Assembly: GCF_001898575.1 (NCBI RefSeq)
Contig: NZ_MKUD01000010.1
Coordinates: 423,110 to 487,109 of the forward strand
Length of the DNA stretch: 64,000 nt
DNA from: Spirosoma sp. 48-14
Lineage (GTDB): Bacteria; Bacteroidota; Bacteroidia; Cytophagales; Spirosomataceae
Reading direction: 5' to 3'
Shown here: piece after piece, positions 8,805 to 18,314 of the stretch
How the letters are laid out: each line of letters opens with the position of its first letter
How positions within the stretch are numbered: position 1 is the first letter of the stretch
Notes under the pieces: model-generated
What the model was told of the DNA's origin: nothing
The model's input: the letters and a program-made list of their open reading frames with translations, nothing else
Database searches by the model: none
Translations under genes and position numbers: made by a program

Positions 8805-10298
8805 TTGACGTTTCAAGAATTCAATCTACATGACGACCTGTTGGCCGGTGTAGATGCCATGAACTACCTTAAGGCCACGCCGATCCAGGAACTGGCAATT
8901 CCTAAAATCCTTGAAGGGCGTGATCTGATCGCCAGTGCTCAAACCGGGACCGGTAAAACGGCGGCTTATCTGATTCCACTCCTCGATCGAATTTCGCACG
9001 CCAACCACGATCATACCAGCACGCTCATTCTGGTACCTACACGCGAACTTGCCAAGCAAATAGATGAACAGGTTGAGGGCTTTGGCTATTTTGTGCAGGC
9101 ACGCAGTATTGCTATTTATGGGGGAGGTAAGGGGGATGACTGGGATAAGCAGCGTAAAGCGCTTGAAACCGGAGCCGACATTATTGTTGCTACCCCTGGC
9201 CGACTTATTGCCCATATGCAGTTGGGCTATGTTAACTTTGACAAAATCGACTACCTGGTTCTGGATGAAGCCGATAAAATGCTCGATATGGGCTTTTCGG
9301 ACGACATTCTGAATATTGTGGCTAAACTACCTGCCAAACGGCAAACGCTACTGTTTTCGGCCACCATGCCGCCTAAAATCCGGGAATTTTCGAAACGTAT
9401 TCTAACGGAGCCTGACGAAATTCGGTTGGCTGTTTCCAAACCCGCAGCCGGTATTGATCAGCAGTTTTACCTAGCCTACGATGCTCAGAAACTGCCTTTG
9501 CTGGTACACCTTATTCAACAAAGCCGTACACCCGTGCAAAGCATGGTGTTGTTTACGTCTAAAAAGGCCGAAGTAAATAGTATTGTTCGGGCATTAGCCA
9601 AATTGGGGTATGAAGCGCGGGGGATCAGTTCCGATCTGGAGCAGGACGATCGTGAAGTGGTACTACGGGATTTTAAAAACAAAGCATTCCCTATTCTGGT
9701 CGCTACCGATGTACTGTCGCGCGGGATCGACATCGATAATCTGACGCACGTTGTCAATTACGATATTCCCCGTGATGCGGAAGATTACGTTCACCGGATT
9801 GGTCGGACGGCACGGGCTGCAACCACCGGAACCGCCATCACCTTCATCAGCGATCAGGACCAGAACCGGATTGTCAATATCGAACGGCTTATCGAACGGG
9901 AGGTTGATAAACAGTCCATTACCGAAGAACTGGGCATGGGCAAATCGCCCATATTTGATCCACGCCGGTTTAGTGGGTTGCGTGGAAAAAATGGGCGTGG
10001 TTCGGGCCGTGGTCGGGATAAACGTCGGACTGACGAACGGCGAAAGCAGGAACCGGGTGCAACAGGCGAAGCACGCCCGGCTAACCGTCGGGAGCGGAGC
10101 GAAAAAACAGAACCTAAACCTCGCCCTGATGCAACAGTAGAGGGCGAAGGATCGTCTGTTCCGGTAAATGCCGAAGGGCAGCCAGTTGGTAAAACGAAAC
10201 GACGAAAAAAACGTCGGCGTGGGCCAAAGAGTGACGCACCCGGCAATGGGACTGCTCAAACGGCTTCACCTGCCAACCCTGAAGCTACGGGCGAATAA
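8805..10298 (+). CDS. DEAD-box ATP-dependent RNA helicase
   Basis: A 497-residue cytoplasmic helicase. All motifs are readable in order: Q motif (ATPIQELAIP), I AQTGTGKT, Ia PTRELA, Ib TPGR, II DEAD, III SAT, V ATDVLSRGIDI, VI HRIGRTAR. After about residue 385 comes a low-complexity basic tail rich in R, K and E ending near KTKRRKKRRRG, typical of RhlE/CsdA-like proteins that bind RNA non-specifically. The start is taken as TTG 8805 because it gives MTFQEFNLHDDLL, the usual RhlE-type opening; no ATG lies between it and the Q-motif region except at the residue-19 Met. It unwinds RNA in ribosome assembly or decay, often at low temperature. The Gfo/Idh gene follows after 9 bp. Confidence 0.93.
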   Translation: MTFQEFNLHDDLLAGVDAMNYLKATPIQELAIPKILEGRDLIASAQTGTGKTAAYLIPLLDRISHANHDHTSTLILVPTRELAKQIDEQVEGFGYFVQARSIAIYGGGKGDDWDKQRKALETGADIIVATPGRLIAHMQLGYVNFDKIDYLVLDEADKMLDMGFSDDILNIVAKLPAKRQTLLFSATMPPKIREFSKRILTEPDEIRLAVSKPAAGIDQQFYLAYDAQKLPLLVHLIQQSRTPVQSMVLFTSKKAEVNSIVRALAKLGYEARGISSDLEQDDREVVLRDFKNKAFPILVATDVLSRGIDIDNLTHVVNYDIPRDAEDYVHRIGRTARAATTGTAITFISDQDQNRIVNIERLIEREVDKQSITEELGMGKSPIFDPRRFSGLRGKNGRGSGRGRDKRRTDERRKQEPGATGEARPANRRERSEKTEPKPRPDATVEGEGSSVPVNAEGQPVGKTKRRKKRRRGPKSDAPGNGTAQTASPANPEATGE

Positions 10299-10307
10299 AC
10301 TATACCC

Positions 10308-11420
10308 ATGGATACGCTTATTTCCCGACGATCTACGCTACAAACCCTTTCAGTAGCGGTCGGTGGTCTACTGACGCAATCGATCAGCGGTTTAACGTTT
10401 GGAGAACCTGCCCAAAAAAAATTAGGGATAGCTCTGGTCGGGCTGGGAAATTACGCAACCAACCAGCTAGCGCCAGCACTTCAGGAAACCCAGCATTGTT
10501 ACCTTGCAGGTATTGTAACCGGTTCGCCCGACAAAGCCAAAACCTGGGCTTCTACCTACAACATTCCGGCGAAGAACATCTACAATTACCAGACCTTCGA
10601 TCAGATTCGGAACAATCCCGATATTGACATTATCTACGTCGTATTGCCGAATTTCCTGCATGCCGAATACACCATTCGGGCAGCGCAGGCTGGTAAACAT
10701 GTGATTTGCGAGAAGCCAATGGCAATGAATGCCGACGAAGCCCGGCAGATGATTACGGCCTGTGAAAAAGCGGGTGTTCAGTTGTCGGTAGGCTATCGAT
10801 TATATTTTGAGCCACATCATCTGGAGATGCGCCGACTGGTAGCAGAAAAGGCGTTTGGGCAGGTGAAAGTGATTGAATCGGCATTGGGATTTACCGTTCC
10901 AGGACCGAATTCCTGGCGACTGGATAAGAAGATTGGTGGAGGAGGAGCGATTATGGATTTGGGTGTTTATGCCATACAGGGTGCCCGACGAACGCTCAAT
11001 CTGGACCCGATCAGCGTAACCGCCCAGGCATTTACCTACGATAAAGAGCATTTTAAAGACGTTCATGAGATGGTATTCTGGCAGTTTGAGTTTCCCGGTG
11101 GAACCATTGCCGATTGCCGAACTACCTACTCGTCGTATGTTGACCGACTGTATGTTACCTGTGAACGATGGGGCTGGTATAAGCTCGAGCCTGCGTATAA
11201 TGCGACGGGAGCCCAGGGCCTAACCAGCAAAGGACCAATGAATGTAGCCTCCCCGAACTACCAGCAAATAGCGCAAATGGACGCCTTTGTGCAGTCGATT
11301 TGGAACAAGACCACGCCCGAAGCATCGGGAGAAGAAGGCTGGAAAGATATGAAGCTGATCGGTGCAATTCTACAGGCTGCCGACACCGGGCGGAAGATTT
11401 CGATTGACCTGAAAGGCTAA
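10308..11420 (+). CDS. Gfo/Idh/MocA-family oxidoreductase, exported
   Basis: A 370-residue NAD(P)-dependent sugar oxidoreductase. It has an N-terminal Tat-like leader (SRRSTLQTLSVAVGG), a Rossmann start ALVGLGNYATNQL, the family signature CEKPMAMN near residue 137, and the C-terminal alpha/beta domain containing GGGAIMDLGVYAIQGAR, in which the GVY/H region normally holds catalytic residues. Glucose-fructose oxidoreductase is the classic exported member with tightly bound NADP. It starts 9 bp after the helicase stop and may be cotranscribed by read-through rather than by function. Its end overlaps by 4 bp the stop of the convergent barrel gene at 11417. Substrate unknown. Confidence 0.85.
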   Translation: MDTLISRRSTLQTLSVAVGGLLTQSISGLTFGEPAQKKLGIALVGLGNYATNQLAPALQETQHCYLAGIVTGSPDKAKTWASTYNIPAKNIYNYQTFDQIRNNPDIDIIYVVLPNFLHAEYTIRAAQAGKHVICEKPMAMNADEARQMITACEKAGVQLSVGYRLYFEPHHLEMRRLVAEKAFGQVKVIESALGFTVPGPNSWRLDKKIGGGGAIMDLGVYAIQGARRTLNLDPISVTAQAFTYDKEHFKDVHEMVFWQFEFPGGTIADCRTTYSSYVDRLYVTCERWGWYKLEPAYNATGAQGLTSKGPMNVASPNYQQIAQMDAFVQSIWNKTTPEASGEEGWKDMKLIGAILQAADTGRKISIDLKG

Positions 11421-12661
11421 AATACTTCACCCAGATTGAAAAACAGCCCGTGCGATCCATCCATACCGAAGCCATAGTCGATGGATAGGTTGGTGCGGGA
11501 GATTTTGTTCATTTTGATGCGTAACCCGCCACCTACAGCAGGAACCACCTTTTCAAATTGTCGGCTTGCCTGTTCGGTTACAGTTTGGGCATTGGCAAAA
11601 ATAACCCCCCCTAATAAGCGATCATCTGTGATGTGAAAGCGGTACTCTGCCTCGGCGTAGAGCAGGTTTTTACCCCGAAAACGTCCTTGAATGAACCCAC
11701 GGCCCAGATTACCGTTGCTATCCCAGCCTGTACTGGGTAAATCAAGAAAAGGCGGATTTCCATCCAGCGTAAATGAGTTGTACGACCAGAGCGCCAGAAT
11801 ATTCCCCGATTGTAGTGAAACCGGAATGTACTTTCTTACTTCCAGCAGCAGCGATTGGTAGGTATCATCGCTTCCCAGAAACTCCATGTTGCTTCGGAGC
11901 ACAGCGTTAGCATATAAACCGCCGGTAGGATTAATGGAGTTCTGACGGTTGTCGTACAGGACATGCAATGTCGGGCCAGAAGAAACCGAACGGCCCTGAA
12001 CGCCGTAGGGATAGCCCGAAATGCGCGTAAACTCTCGGAAATCGTTATAGCTTTCGATGTTCCAGCGTAAGTCTAGGTGGTACCCGATACCCGCATAAAA
12101 ATTGGGGGCTAATTGCCGTAGCAGGCTCTGGTACATACGCAGATAGGCATAATCCATGTCTACAACCCGCCGATCGGTTGAGGTATACATACCCAATCCA
12201 TAGGTAGCCTGCGGATAATGCATCAACCGCCAGTCGTTGGTCCACAGGAAGCGATTATTGCGACTCCATATCTGCGAAATGGCAGTAAGAAACGCCTGGT
12301 TGTTCTGGGTGTAAGTCAGTTGTGTACTAACCGTCGACATGTTGGCACCGGGCCGCCGGAATGGTGTATTCAACAGGACAGCAGCCAGCAACTGCGTCTG
12401 TAATGTATAGCCGATCTGTGGGATAACGATCAGGAACCGCTTTCCTTCATGCAGACTTGCCGAATCGTGCGGTGTAATGTGCAGACGCGGAAACCAGCGA
12501 TTGACTAGATCAGCTACATCGCGGGTAGGGCTAGCGGAGTGCGTAACGGGCAACGTAGATGAAAGTGCCGCCGTATCCGAAAGCGGCATTTGAGCCAGAC
12601 AGGTAGTATCCGATACGATCAGTAACAGTAAACCCACAAACGAACAATAGAGGAGCTTCAT
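11417..12661 (-). CDS. Omp85/BamA-superfamily outer-membrane barrel protein
   Basis: A 414-residue protein with a signal peptide (MKLLYCSFVGLLLLIVSD... ending LAQ), a short N-terminal extension and then about 300 residues of alternating beta-strands resembling the D15/bacterial surface antigen barrel. Seen: VIPQIGYTLQTQ strand start, GPTLHVLYDNRQNSINPTGG (the typical x-D-x-R-N-x-x-x-P-x-x-G barrel motif), GRGFIQGRFRGKNLLYAEAEYRF and the terminal Phe of NLGEVF. There are no POTRA repeats, so it is a short Omp85 member rather than BamA itself, probably a small outer-membrane transport or assembly pore. It converges on and overlaps the Gfo/Idh gene by 4 bp. Confidence 0.8.
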   Translation of the reverse strand: MKLLYCSFVGLLLLIVSDTTCLAQMPLSDTAALSSTLPVTHSASPTRDVADLVNRWFPRLHITPHDSASLHEGKRFLIVIPQIGYTLQTQLLAAVLLNTPFRRPGANMSTVSTQLTYTQNNQAFLTAISQIWSRNNRFLWTNDWRLMHYPQATYGLGMYTSTDRRVVDMDYAYLRMYQSLLRQLAPNFYAGIGYHLDLRWNIESYNDFREFTRISGYPYGVQGRSVSSGPTLHVLYDNRQNSINPTGGLYANAVLRSNMEFLGSDDTYQSLLLEVRKYIPVSLQSGNILALWSYNSFTLDGNPPFLDLPSTGWDSNGNLGRGFIQGRFRGKNLLYAEAEYRFHITDDRLLGGVIFANAQTVTEQASRQFEKVVPAVGGGLRIKMNKISRTNLSIDYGFGMDGSHGLFFNLGEVF

Positions 12662-12800
12662 GGGTGGGTTAGAAAGATCGCATAGTTTGTCAATGAGGGC
12701 GTTAGTCTGCTTGCCGTGCTAATTCATAGCACAGAATCACAGCTACTAAAACGCTAAATACTACCGGAACGTTGCAAAATAGTGGCTCGTAAAGCATACC

Positions 12801-12837
12801 GCTGGCTCTATTGTTCGGACAATGCCCATAGAACCAG
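12801..12837 (-). terminator. Hairpin downstream of the 12857-13603 gene
   Basis: GCTGG-x-TCTAT pairs with ATAGA-x-CCAGC, giving ten base pairs with one mismatch around a 15-nt loop. It lies 20 bp beyond the stop of the minus-strand gene. No T tract follows, so the call is moderate. Confidence 0.4.
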
Positions 12838-12856
12838 CGAAAACCAGATGACAAAG

Positions 12857-13603
12857 TTATAGCTTATTGTAATAGGCAAATACGGTTGTCAACCCCGATC
12901 GTGATTTTAGATCTGGTTTCTGCGTCTTTAAAAACGCTTCAATCTGCTCTTTTTTGTCATCCATCAGCTCCAGGATGGTTTTTTTACCGGGCGAAAACTT
13001 CACGGCTTTTTTATCGCGGGCAACGTACCAGTCCAGCTTCTTCATATATTCATCGTCCTTCGTTCCGGTATTCATGGCCACATTGTAGTTGGCTTTGCGG
13101 ATGTAAACGGAAGGGTATTGCAGCAGGTCCAGTTTGCCACCGTTGACCAACTGCTCGAAAAAACCAGTCAATGATTCGGCTTCTCCCTGGTATTCATGCA
13201 CGTTGACGAATCGGCTAACTGACCCGAACAGGTTGTTCCGGTCAACGTAGCGTACAGCCGAGGATTTGACCGCTTTCACAGATTTAGGACCGGCTTTAAT
13301 CTCTACTTCATTCGTCGACAGGTCGAGCCGGACGGGTACACCAGCCAGCGAATCGTTCGTCAGCGAAACCCCTACTTTGTTGTAGAATTTTACATTGCCT
13401 GCTTGCCAGGTGGTATCCAGATACGGATCGCCAATGAGCTTTCCGGGTTCTCCTTTTATGGTAAAGAGTGTGGCGTTGTTGGTCACGTTCAGGTTCGTAA
13501 AGTTGATACGATCCCGAGTCGTTTGGTTCATGTATTCGGTTTGTGCCTGAGAGAACGCTGGGATCGATCCGACCAAGCAAAGAGCGAAAAGAAAAAAACG
13601 CAT
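12857..13603 (-). CDS. Secreted hypothetical protein
   Basis: A 248-residue protein with a signal peptide (MRFFLFALCLVGSIPAFSQ). I do not recognise a family. The mature part looks like a mostly beta protein with repeated short strands: VKFYNKVGVSLTNDSLAGVPVRLDL, then KLDLLQYPSVYIRKANYNVAMN. A C-terminal helix is rich in Lys and Asp (KKTILELMDDKKEQIEAFL). No cysteines or catalytic motif stand out. Codon use matches its neighbours. It is divergent from the amidohydrolase operon and separated from the barrel gene by about 195 bp in which I see only the hairpin above. Confidence 0.7.
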   Translation of the reverse strand: MRFFLFALCLVGSIPAFSQAQTEYMNQTTRDRINFTNLNVTNNATLFTIKGEPGKLIGDPYLDTTWQAGNVKFYNKVGVSLTNDSLAGVPVRLDLSTNEVEIKAGPKSVKAVKSSAVRYVDRNNLFGSVSRFVNVHEYQGEAESLTGFFEQLVNGGKLDLLQYPSVYIRKANYNVAMNTGTKDDEYMKKLDWYVARDKKAVKFSPGKKTILELMDDKKEQIEAFLKTQKPDLKSRSGLTTVFAYYNKL

Positions 13604-13730
13604 AGGAAAATAAATAGAATGGTTATCAAGGAATAAAGAAACAAATTTTCATTGGAAATAAATCATGTAATAGAGCCTTAAATCGCAAAATCTCCTTTGG
13701 TTCTGATACCAAAAGGCGCTTTTATTTCTG

Positions 13731-13738
13731 TATTTTTG
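13731..13738 (+). promoter_or_regulatory. Candidate -7 element for the amidohydrolase operon
   Basis: TATTTTTG fits the Bacteroidota -7 consensus TAnnTTTG exactly, 30 bp before the ATG at 13769. A TTTG sits upstream at 13696, but the 31-bp spacing is longer than the usual 19-21, so only the -7 half is supported. Confidence 0.4.
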
Positions 13739-13768
13739 GCAGTTAACCCAATCAACAACTAGTCTTTC

Positions 13769-16700
13769 ATGATAAAACATTTCCTGACAGGACTGCTTAC
13801 AGTCAGTCTGGCCTATGGGTCTTTGGCTCAGACAACCTTCCCCCAAAATGGTGTTTACGATGAGCGGCCGGGGCTGTATGCCTTTACCAACGCAACCATC
13901 GTTGTAGACCCTAAAACGACCCTGCAAAACGCGACCCTACTCATCCGTAACGGGCGTATCGAAGCGGTTGGAACAAACGTTTCTGTTCCGGCCGGAACGG
14001 TCATTGCCGACCTGAAAGGCAAACGAATTTACCCGGCGTTGATCGACATTGATTCCGATTATGGAATGCCGGAAATTACGCGTGGACCTGGTGGCGGTGG
14101 CCGTGGGGCTGGTGCCCCCCAGTACGAATCGAACAAGAAAGGACCTTACTACTGGAACCAGGCCATTCAGCCCGAAAATGAGGCTGGTGTTATTTTCAAA
14201 GCCAATGCAGCCAAAGCAGACGAGTTGCGTAAGCTTGGTTTTGGAGCTGTGTTGGTACATCCACACGACGGTATTGCCCGTGGTACGGGCGCCCTTGTAA
14301 CCCTGGCCGATGATCGGGAAAATACGCTGGTGCTTAAACCCAATGCAACCGCCCATTATTCGTTCAGCAAAGGAACCTCTACCCAGCAATACCCCAACTC
14401 CATGATGGGGGTGGTGGCTTTACTACGGCAGGCTATGTACGACGCCGACTGGTACAAACGGGCAGGTAGTAAAGAGCAGGCAAATATGTCGCTTGAGGCA
14501 CTCAACCGGATTCGTACTTTGCCGACCATTTTTGAGGCCAACGACAAGCTGGGCATCATGCGGGCCGATAAAATTGGGGACGAGTTTGGTATTCAGTATG
14601 TTATCCGCAGTACGGGGGATGAATATCAGATGATCGATGAAGTGAAAACGACGGGTGCTTCGCTGATTGTACCCCTGAATTTCCCGCAACCTTACGATGT
14701 CGAAGATCCCTGGGATGCCGATAACGTGTCGCTGGCTGAACTCAAGCATTGGGAAATGGCTCCCTCCAATGCAGGTCGACTAGCCGCTGCCAATATTCCG
14801 TTTGCCCTGACCACGGCCGGGTTGCGCAACAAGGCTGATTTCTGGCCGAACCTGCGGAAAGCCATCGAAAATGGCCTGTCGGAGCAAAAAGCACTGGAAG
14901 CACTAACCACTATTCCGGCCAAACTGATCCATGCTGACGATATGCTTGGAACCTTGCAGAAAGGGAATGTGGCTAATTTTATCATTACGTCGGGCAATCT
15001 GTTCAGTGCCGATAACGTGATCTACGAAAGCTGGACACGGGGCAAACAGTACATCGTAACGACGAAAGCTCCTGTAGACCTGCGTGGCGCCTGGGCACTG
15101 ACCATCGGTGACCGGAGTAACCTGAAGCTGAACATCACCGGAAAAACGCCAGATAAGCTGGACTATCAGATCGTAGCTGATACGGCCCGTATAACCCCCA
15201 AAGTAGCGGTCAGTGGCGAACTCATTTCGATGCAGGTTCAACTGAATCGGCGGCAGCCCGGAACAACTCGTCTGACTGGTTACCGGACGTCGCCCACCGA
15301 TTTTAAAGGGGATGGCGAAATGCCCAATGGACAAATTATCCAATGGTCGGCTGTACGTACGGGCGATGCCCCGGCTTCGACCACTGCAACATCGACTTCG
15401 GCCACTAGTTCGACATCGGCTATGGCTTCGACTACCGCTACGGCACCTGCGAGCAGTACAGCTACGCTACTTTATCCGTTTGTCGGCATGGGTAATACGC
15501 AGAAACCCAAAGCTGAATCCGTGCTCATTCGAAATACCACCGTCTGGACGAACGAGAAGGATGGCGTGTTGACGGGGGCTGATGTGCTGGTGACAGATGG
15601 GAAGATTTCGAAAGTAGGGAAGGGGCTGACGGCTCCGGCTGGCGTAAAGGTAGTCGACGGAACGGGGAAGCACCTGACCAACGGCATCATTGATGAACAT
15701 TCACACATAGCGCTGTTGTCCATCAACGAAGGCGGGCAGTCAAGTTCAGCCGAAGTGCGTATGTCGGACGTGATTAACCCCGAAGACATTAATATTTATC
15801 GACAACTAGCCGGTGGTGTAACCACGTCTCAACTACTTCATGGTTCGGCCAACTCCATTGGGGGGCAATCGGCGCTGGTGAAACTGAAATGGGGTGAATC
15901 GCCCGAAGGGATGCTGATCAAAGGCGCAGATGGGTTTATCAAGTTTGCGCTCGGCGAAAACGTAAAACAATCCAATTACCCCAACCCGAACGTGCTGACC
16001 CGATTCCCGCAATCGCGGATGGGCGTTGAGCAGGTGTATATGGATCACTTCACACGGGCCAAAGAATATGCGAAAGGCTGGGAAACCTACAACAAGCTAT
16101 CGGCCAAAGAAAAAGCAACAGCTACCCCTCCTCGCCGGGATATTGAACTGGATGCCCTGGCCGAAATTCTGGCGGCAAAACGGTTCATTACCTGCCACTC
16201 GTACGTGCAGTCGGAAATCAATATGCTCCTCAAAGTAGCTGATTCGCTTGGCTTCAAAGTGAATACGTTTACGCACATCCTGGAAGGCTATAAACTGGCC
16301 GACAAAATGGCGAAACATGGGGTAGGCGGTTCGTCGTTTGCCGACTGGTGGGCCTATAAAATGGAAGTACACGATGCCATCCCCTACAATGCCGCGCTGA
16401 TGCACCGCCAGGGGGTAGTCGTATCGATCAATTCCGACGATGCTGAAATGGCCCGTCGACTGAATCAGGAGGCTGCTAAAACGGTTGAATACGGTGGTGT
16501 AAGCGAAGAAGATGCCTGGAAAATGGTAACGCTCAACCCAGCAAAGCTTCTGCACCTGGATAACCGTCTAGGTAGCATTCGGGCCGGTAAAGATGCTGAC
16601 CTGGTGCTCTGGAATGCGCACCCGCTGTCGATTTATGCCCGGCCCGAAATCACGATGATCGAAGGGGCTACCTACTTTAGCCTCAAGGATGAAGACACCA

Positions 16701-16873
16701 AACGAGATGCGTTGCATGCTGAGCGCTCCCGGATCATTCAGAAAATGCTGGCTGCCAAAGCGGGGGGGGCATCAACCGTTCGCCCAACGTTCCGTCGGGC
16801 ACGTATGTGGCATTGCGAAGACATTGAAGGCGTGATGGCCGAAGGGGAAGAAGAAAAAGCAGAGAGCAAATAA
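13769..16873 (+). CDS. Tandem-domain secreted amidohydrolase
   Basis: A 1034-residue exported protein (signal MIKHFLTGLLTVSLAYGSLAQ) made of two amidohydrolase-like halves joined by a Ser/Thr/Ala linker (about 535-570). The second half (about 585-1000) is a credible metal hydrolase: HSH at residues 644-646, a candidate bridging Lys in GFIKFALGEN, His in CHSYV and FTHILEG, and Asp in SINSDD. The first half has the same fold signatures, including the C-terminal PAKL...LGTLQKGN-x-AN-x-I strand, but where HxH belongs it reads D95-S-D97. It is probably a scaffold or substrate-binding domain. The family hydrolyses amides or cyclic amides (imidazolonepropionase, dihydropyrimidinase-like, Xaa-Pro dipeptidase-like). 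It is cotranscribed with the smaller paralogue 6 bp downstream. Confidence 0.88.
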   Translation: MIKHFLTGLLTVSLAYGSLAQTTFPQNGVYDERPGLYAFTNATIVVDPKTTLQNATLLIRNGRIEAVGTNVSVPAGTVIADLKGKRIYPALIDIDSDYGMPEITRGPGGGGRGAGAPQYESNKKGPYYWNQAIQPENEAGVIFKANAAKADELRKLGFGAVLVHPHDGIARGTGALVTLADDRENTLVLKPNATAHYSFSKGTSTQQYPNSMMGVVALLRQAMYDADWYKRAGSKEQANMSLEALNRIRTLPTIFEANDKLGIMRADKIGDEFGIQYVIRSTGDEYQMIDEVKTTGASLIVPLNFPQPYDVEDPWDADNVSLAELKHWEMAPSNAGRLAAANIPFALTTAGLRNKADFWPNLRKAIENGLSEQKALEALTTIPAKLIHADDMLGTLQKGNVANFIITSGNLFSADNVIYESWTRGKQYIVTTKAPVDLRGAWALTIGDRSNLKLNITGKTPDKLDYQIVADTARITPKVAVSGELISMQVQLNRRQPGTTRLTGYRTSPTDFKGDGEMPNGQIIQWSAVRTGDAPASTTATSTSATSSTSAMASTTATAPASSTATLLYPFVGMGNTQKPKAESVLIRNTTVWTNEKDGVLTGADVLVTDGKISKVGKGLTAPAGVKVVDGTGKHLTNGIIDEHSHIALLSINEGGQSSSAEVRMSDVINPEDINIYRQLAGGVTTSQLLHGSANSIGGQSALVKLKWGESPEGMLIKGADGFIKFALGENVKQSNYPNPNVLTRFPQSRMGVEQVYMDHFTRAKEYAKGWETYNKLSAKEKATATPPRRDIELDALAEILAAKRFITCHSYVQSEINMLLKVADSLGFKVNTFTHILEGYKLADKMAKHGVGGSSFADWWAYKMEVHDAIPYNAALMHRQGVVVSINSDDAEMARRLNQEAAKTVEYGGVSEEDAWKMVTLNPAKLLHLDNRLGSIRAGKDADLVLWNAHPLSIYARPEITMIEGATYFSLKDEDTKRDALHAERSRIIQKMLAAKAGGASTVRPTFRRARMWHCEDIEGVMAEGEEEKAESK

Positions 16874-16879
16874 ACGACG

Positions 16880-18181
16880 ATGAAAAAAACACTATCAATA
16901 CTATTTTCTCTGGCTGCGCTTACGAGCTTTGGTCAGAACCCGGCTCCGGCCAAACCCCAAACGAAAGCCATTGCTTTAATGGGCGGGGTTGTTCACATTG
17001 GTAACGGCCAGGTGATTCCCAATGGTGTGGTCCTGTTCGATAAGGGGGTCATTACCAACGTTGTCGATGGCACTACTGTTCGGCTGAATCTGAATGATGT
17101 AGAGGTCATTGATGTATCGGGCAAGCATGTATATCCAGGCTTCATTTCCCCTGTTTCCACCGTTGGTTTGCAGGAGACCGGAGCCGTGCGGGCGACCGTC
17201 GATAAGCAGGAGATCGGCAACCTGAATCCGCATATCCGCGCGTTGATTGCCTACAACACAGATTCTGAGATCATTCCAACCATTCGAAATAACGGGGTTT
17301 TGTTTTCGCAGGCAACTCCACAGGGTGGCACAATTTCGGGTAGCTCAAGTGTCATGATGTCGGATGGCTGGAACTGGGAGGATGCCGTGCTGAAAAAGGA
17401 TGATGGACTCTGGCTGAACTGGCCTGCTTATTTTTCCCGCGACTTTAACCTGGAGGATTTTTCGACTGTAGTACGCAAAAACGAACGTCGGGAAGCCGCC
17501 ATTGCTGCCCTACAGGCCACTTTTGCCGATGCTCGTGCCTATGCGGCCCTGACTAGTCCGACGCCGATGAACCTGAAACTGGAAGCCATGAAGGGGTTAT
17601 TTTCGGGGAAACAGAATCTGTACATTCGGGCCAATAATGGGAAAGATATCATTGAGTCTGTGCGGTTTGCGAAAGGGGCTGGTGTTCAGAAAGTGGTGAT
17701 TGTGGGTGGAGAAGATGCACACCGGGCTATTACATTTCTGAAAGAGAACAATGTGCCGGTCATCCTGGGAGAAATGCATCGCTTACCCACTCGGGAGGAC
17801 GAGGATGTGGATTTGCCCTATCGGTTACCGGGCATTTTGCAAAAGGCAGGAATTCTGGTTGGACTGAGCTACGCGGATGAATGGTGGCGGACGCGTAATC
17901 TGCCTTTTCAGGCTGGAACAGCCGCTGGGTTTGGGGTAGCCGATCGTGAGGAAGCGCTCAAAATGGTTACTTCAAATACAGCCAAAATTCTGGGGATCGA
18001 CAATCTGGTTGGCACCCTTGAAAAGGGTAAGCAAGCCACGCTCTTTGTATCGGCCGGTGATGCCCTGGATATGCGAACAAATGTAATCGAGAAAGTATTT
18101 ATTCAAGGCCGGAAAGTGGACCTGGATGATCGTCACAAGCGACTTTATAAAACGTACAAGGATAAATACGAGCAGAAGTAA
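16880..18181 (+). CDS. Amidohydrolase-like protein lacking the HxH metal motif
   Basis: A 433-residue exported paralogue (signal MKKTLSILFSLAALTSFGQ). It shows amidohydrolase landmarks: the N-terminal beta-sandwich strand IALMGGVVHIGNGQVIPNG, VSGKHVYPGFI, and the C-terminal NTAKILGIDNLVGTLEKGKQATLFV. At the position where the family has D-x-H-x-H it reads S-P-V-S-T, so the binuclear site is not present in the usual form. It starts 6 bp after the tandem-domain enzyme, and resembles that enzyme's inactive first half. I infer a partner subunit or a non-catalytic binding protein, not a proven hydrolase. The operon ends at the palindromic terminator at 18221. Confidence 0.83.
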   Translation: MKKTLSILFSLAALTSFGQNPAPAKPQTKAIALMGGVVHIGNGQVIPNGVVLFDKGVITNVVDGTTVRLNLNDVEVIDVSGKHVYPGFISPVSTVGLQETGAVRATVDKQEIGNLNPHIRALIAYNTDSEIIPTIRNNGVLFSQATPQGGTISGSSSVMMSDGWNWEDAVLKKDDGLWLNWPAYFSRDFNLEDFSTVVRKNERREAAIAALQATFADARAYAALTSPTPMNLKLEAMKGLFSGKQNLYIRANNGKDIIESVRFAKGAGVQKVVIVGGEDAHRAITFLKENNVPVILGEMHRLPTREDEDVDLPYRLPGILQKAGILVGLSYADEWWRTRNLPFQAGTAAGFGVADREEALKMVTSNTAKILGIDNLVGTLEKGKQATLFVSAGDALDMRTNVIEKVFIQGRKVDLDDRHKRLYKTYKDKYEQK

Positions 18182-18220
18182 TTGTCGACGTAGGACTTGC
18201 ATTTGTCCCTAATTGCACGG

Positions 18221-18250
18221 TGGGGTAGGCTTATAAGCCTACCCCATTTT
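18221..18250 (+). terminator. Intrinsic terminator of the amidohydrolase operon
   Basis: A perfect 26-nt palindrome (18221-18246, arm TGGGGTAGGCT) is followed directly by TTTT, 40 bp after the stop codon. This is a textbook stem plus T tract on the plus strand. Confidence 0.85.
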
Positions 18251-18314
18251 GTTACCGCAACATTCTCGCGAGAAAGGACTTCTAGCTGATAAATTGCTGG
18301 TCCGAACCGATTGT

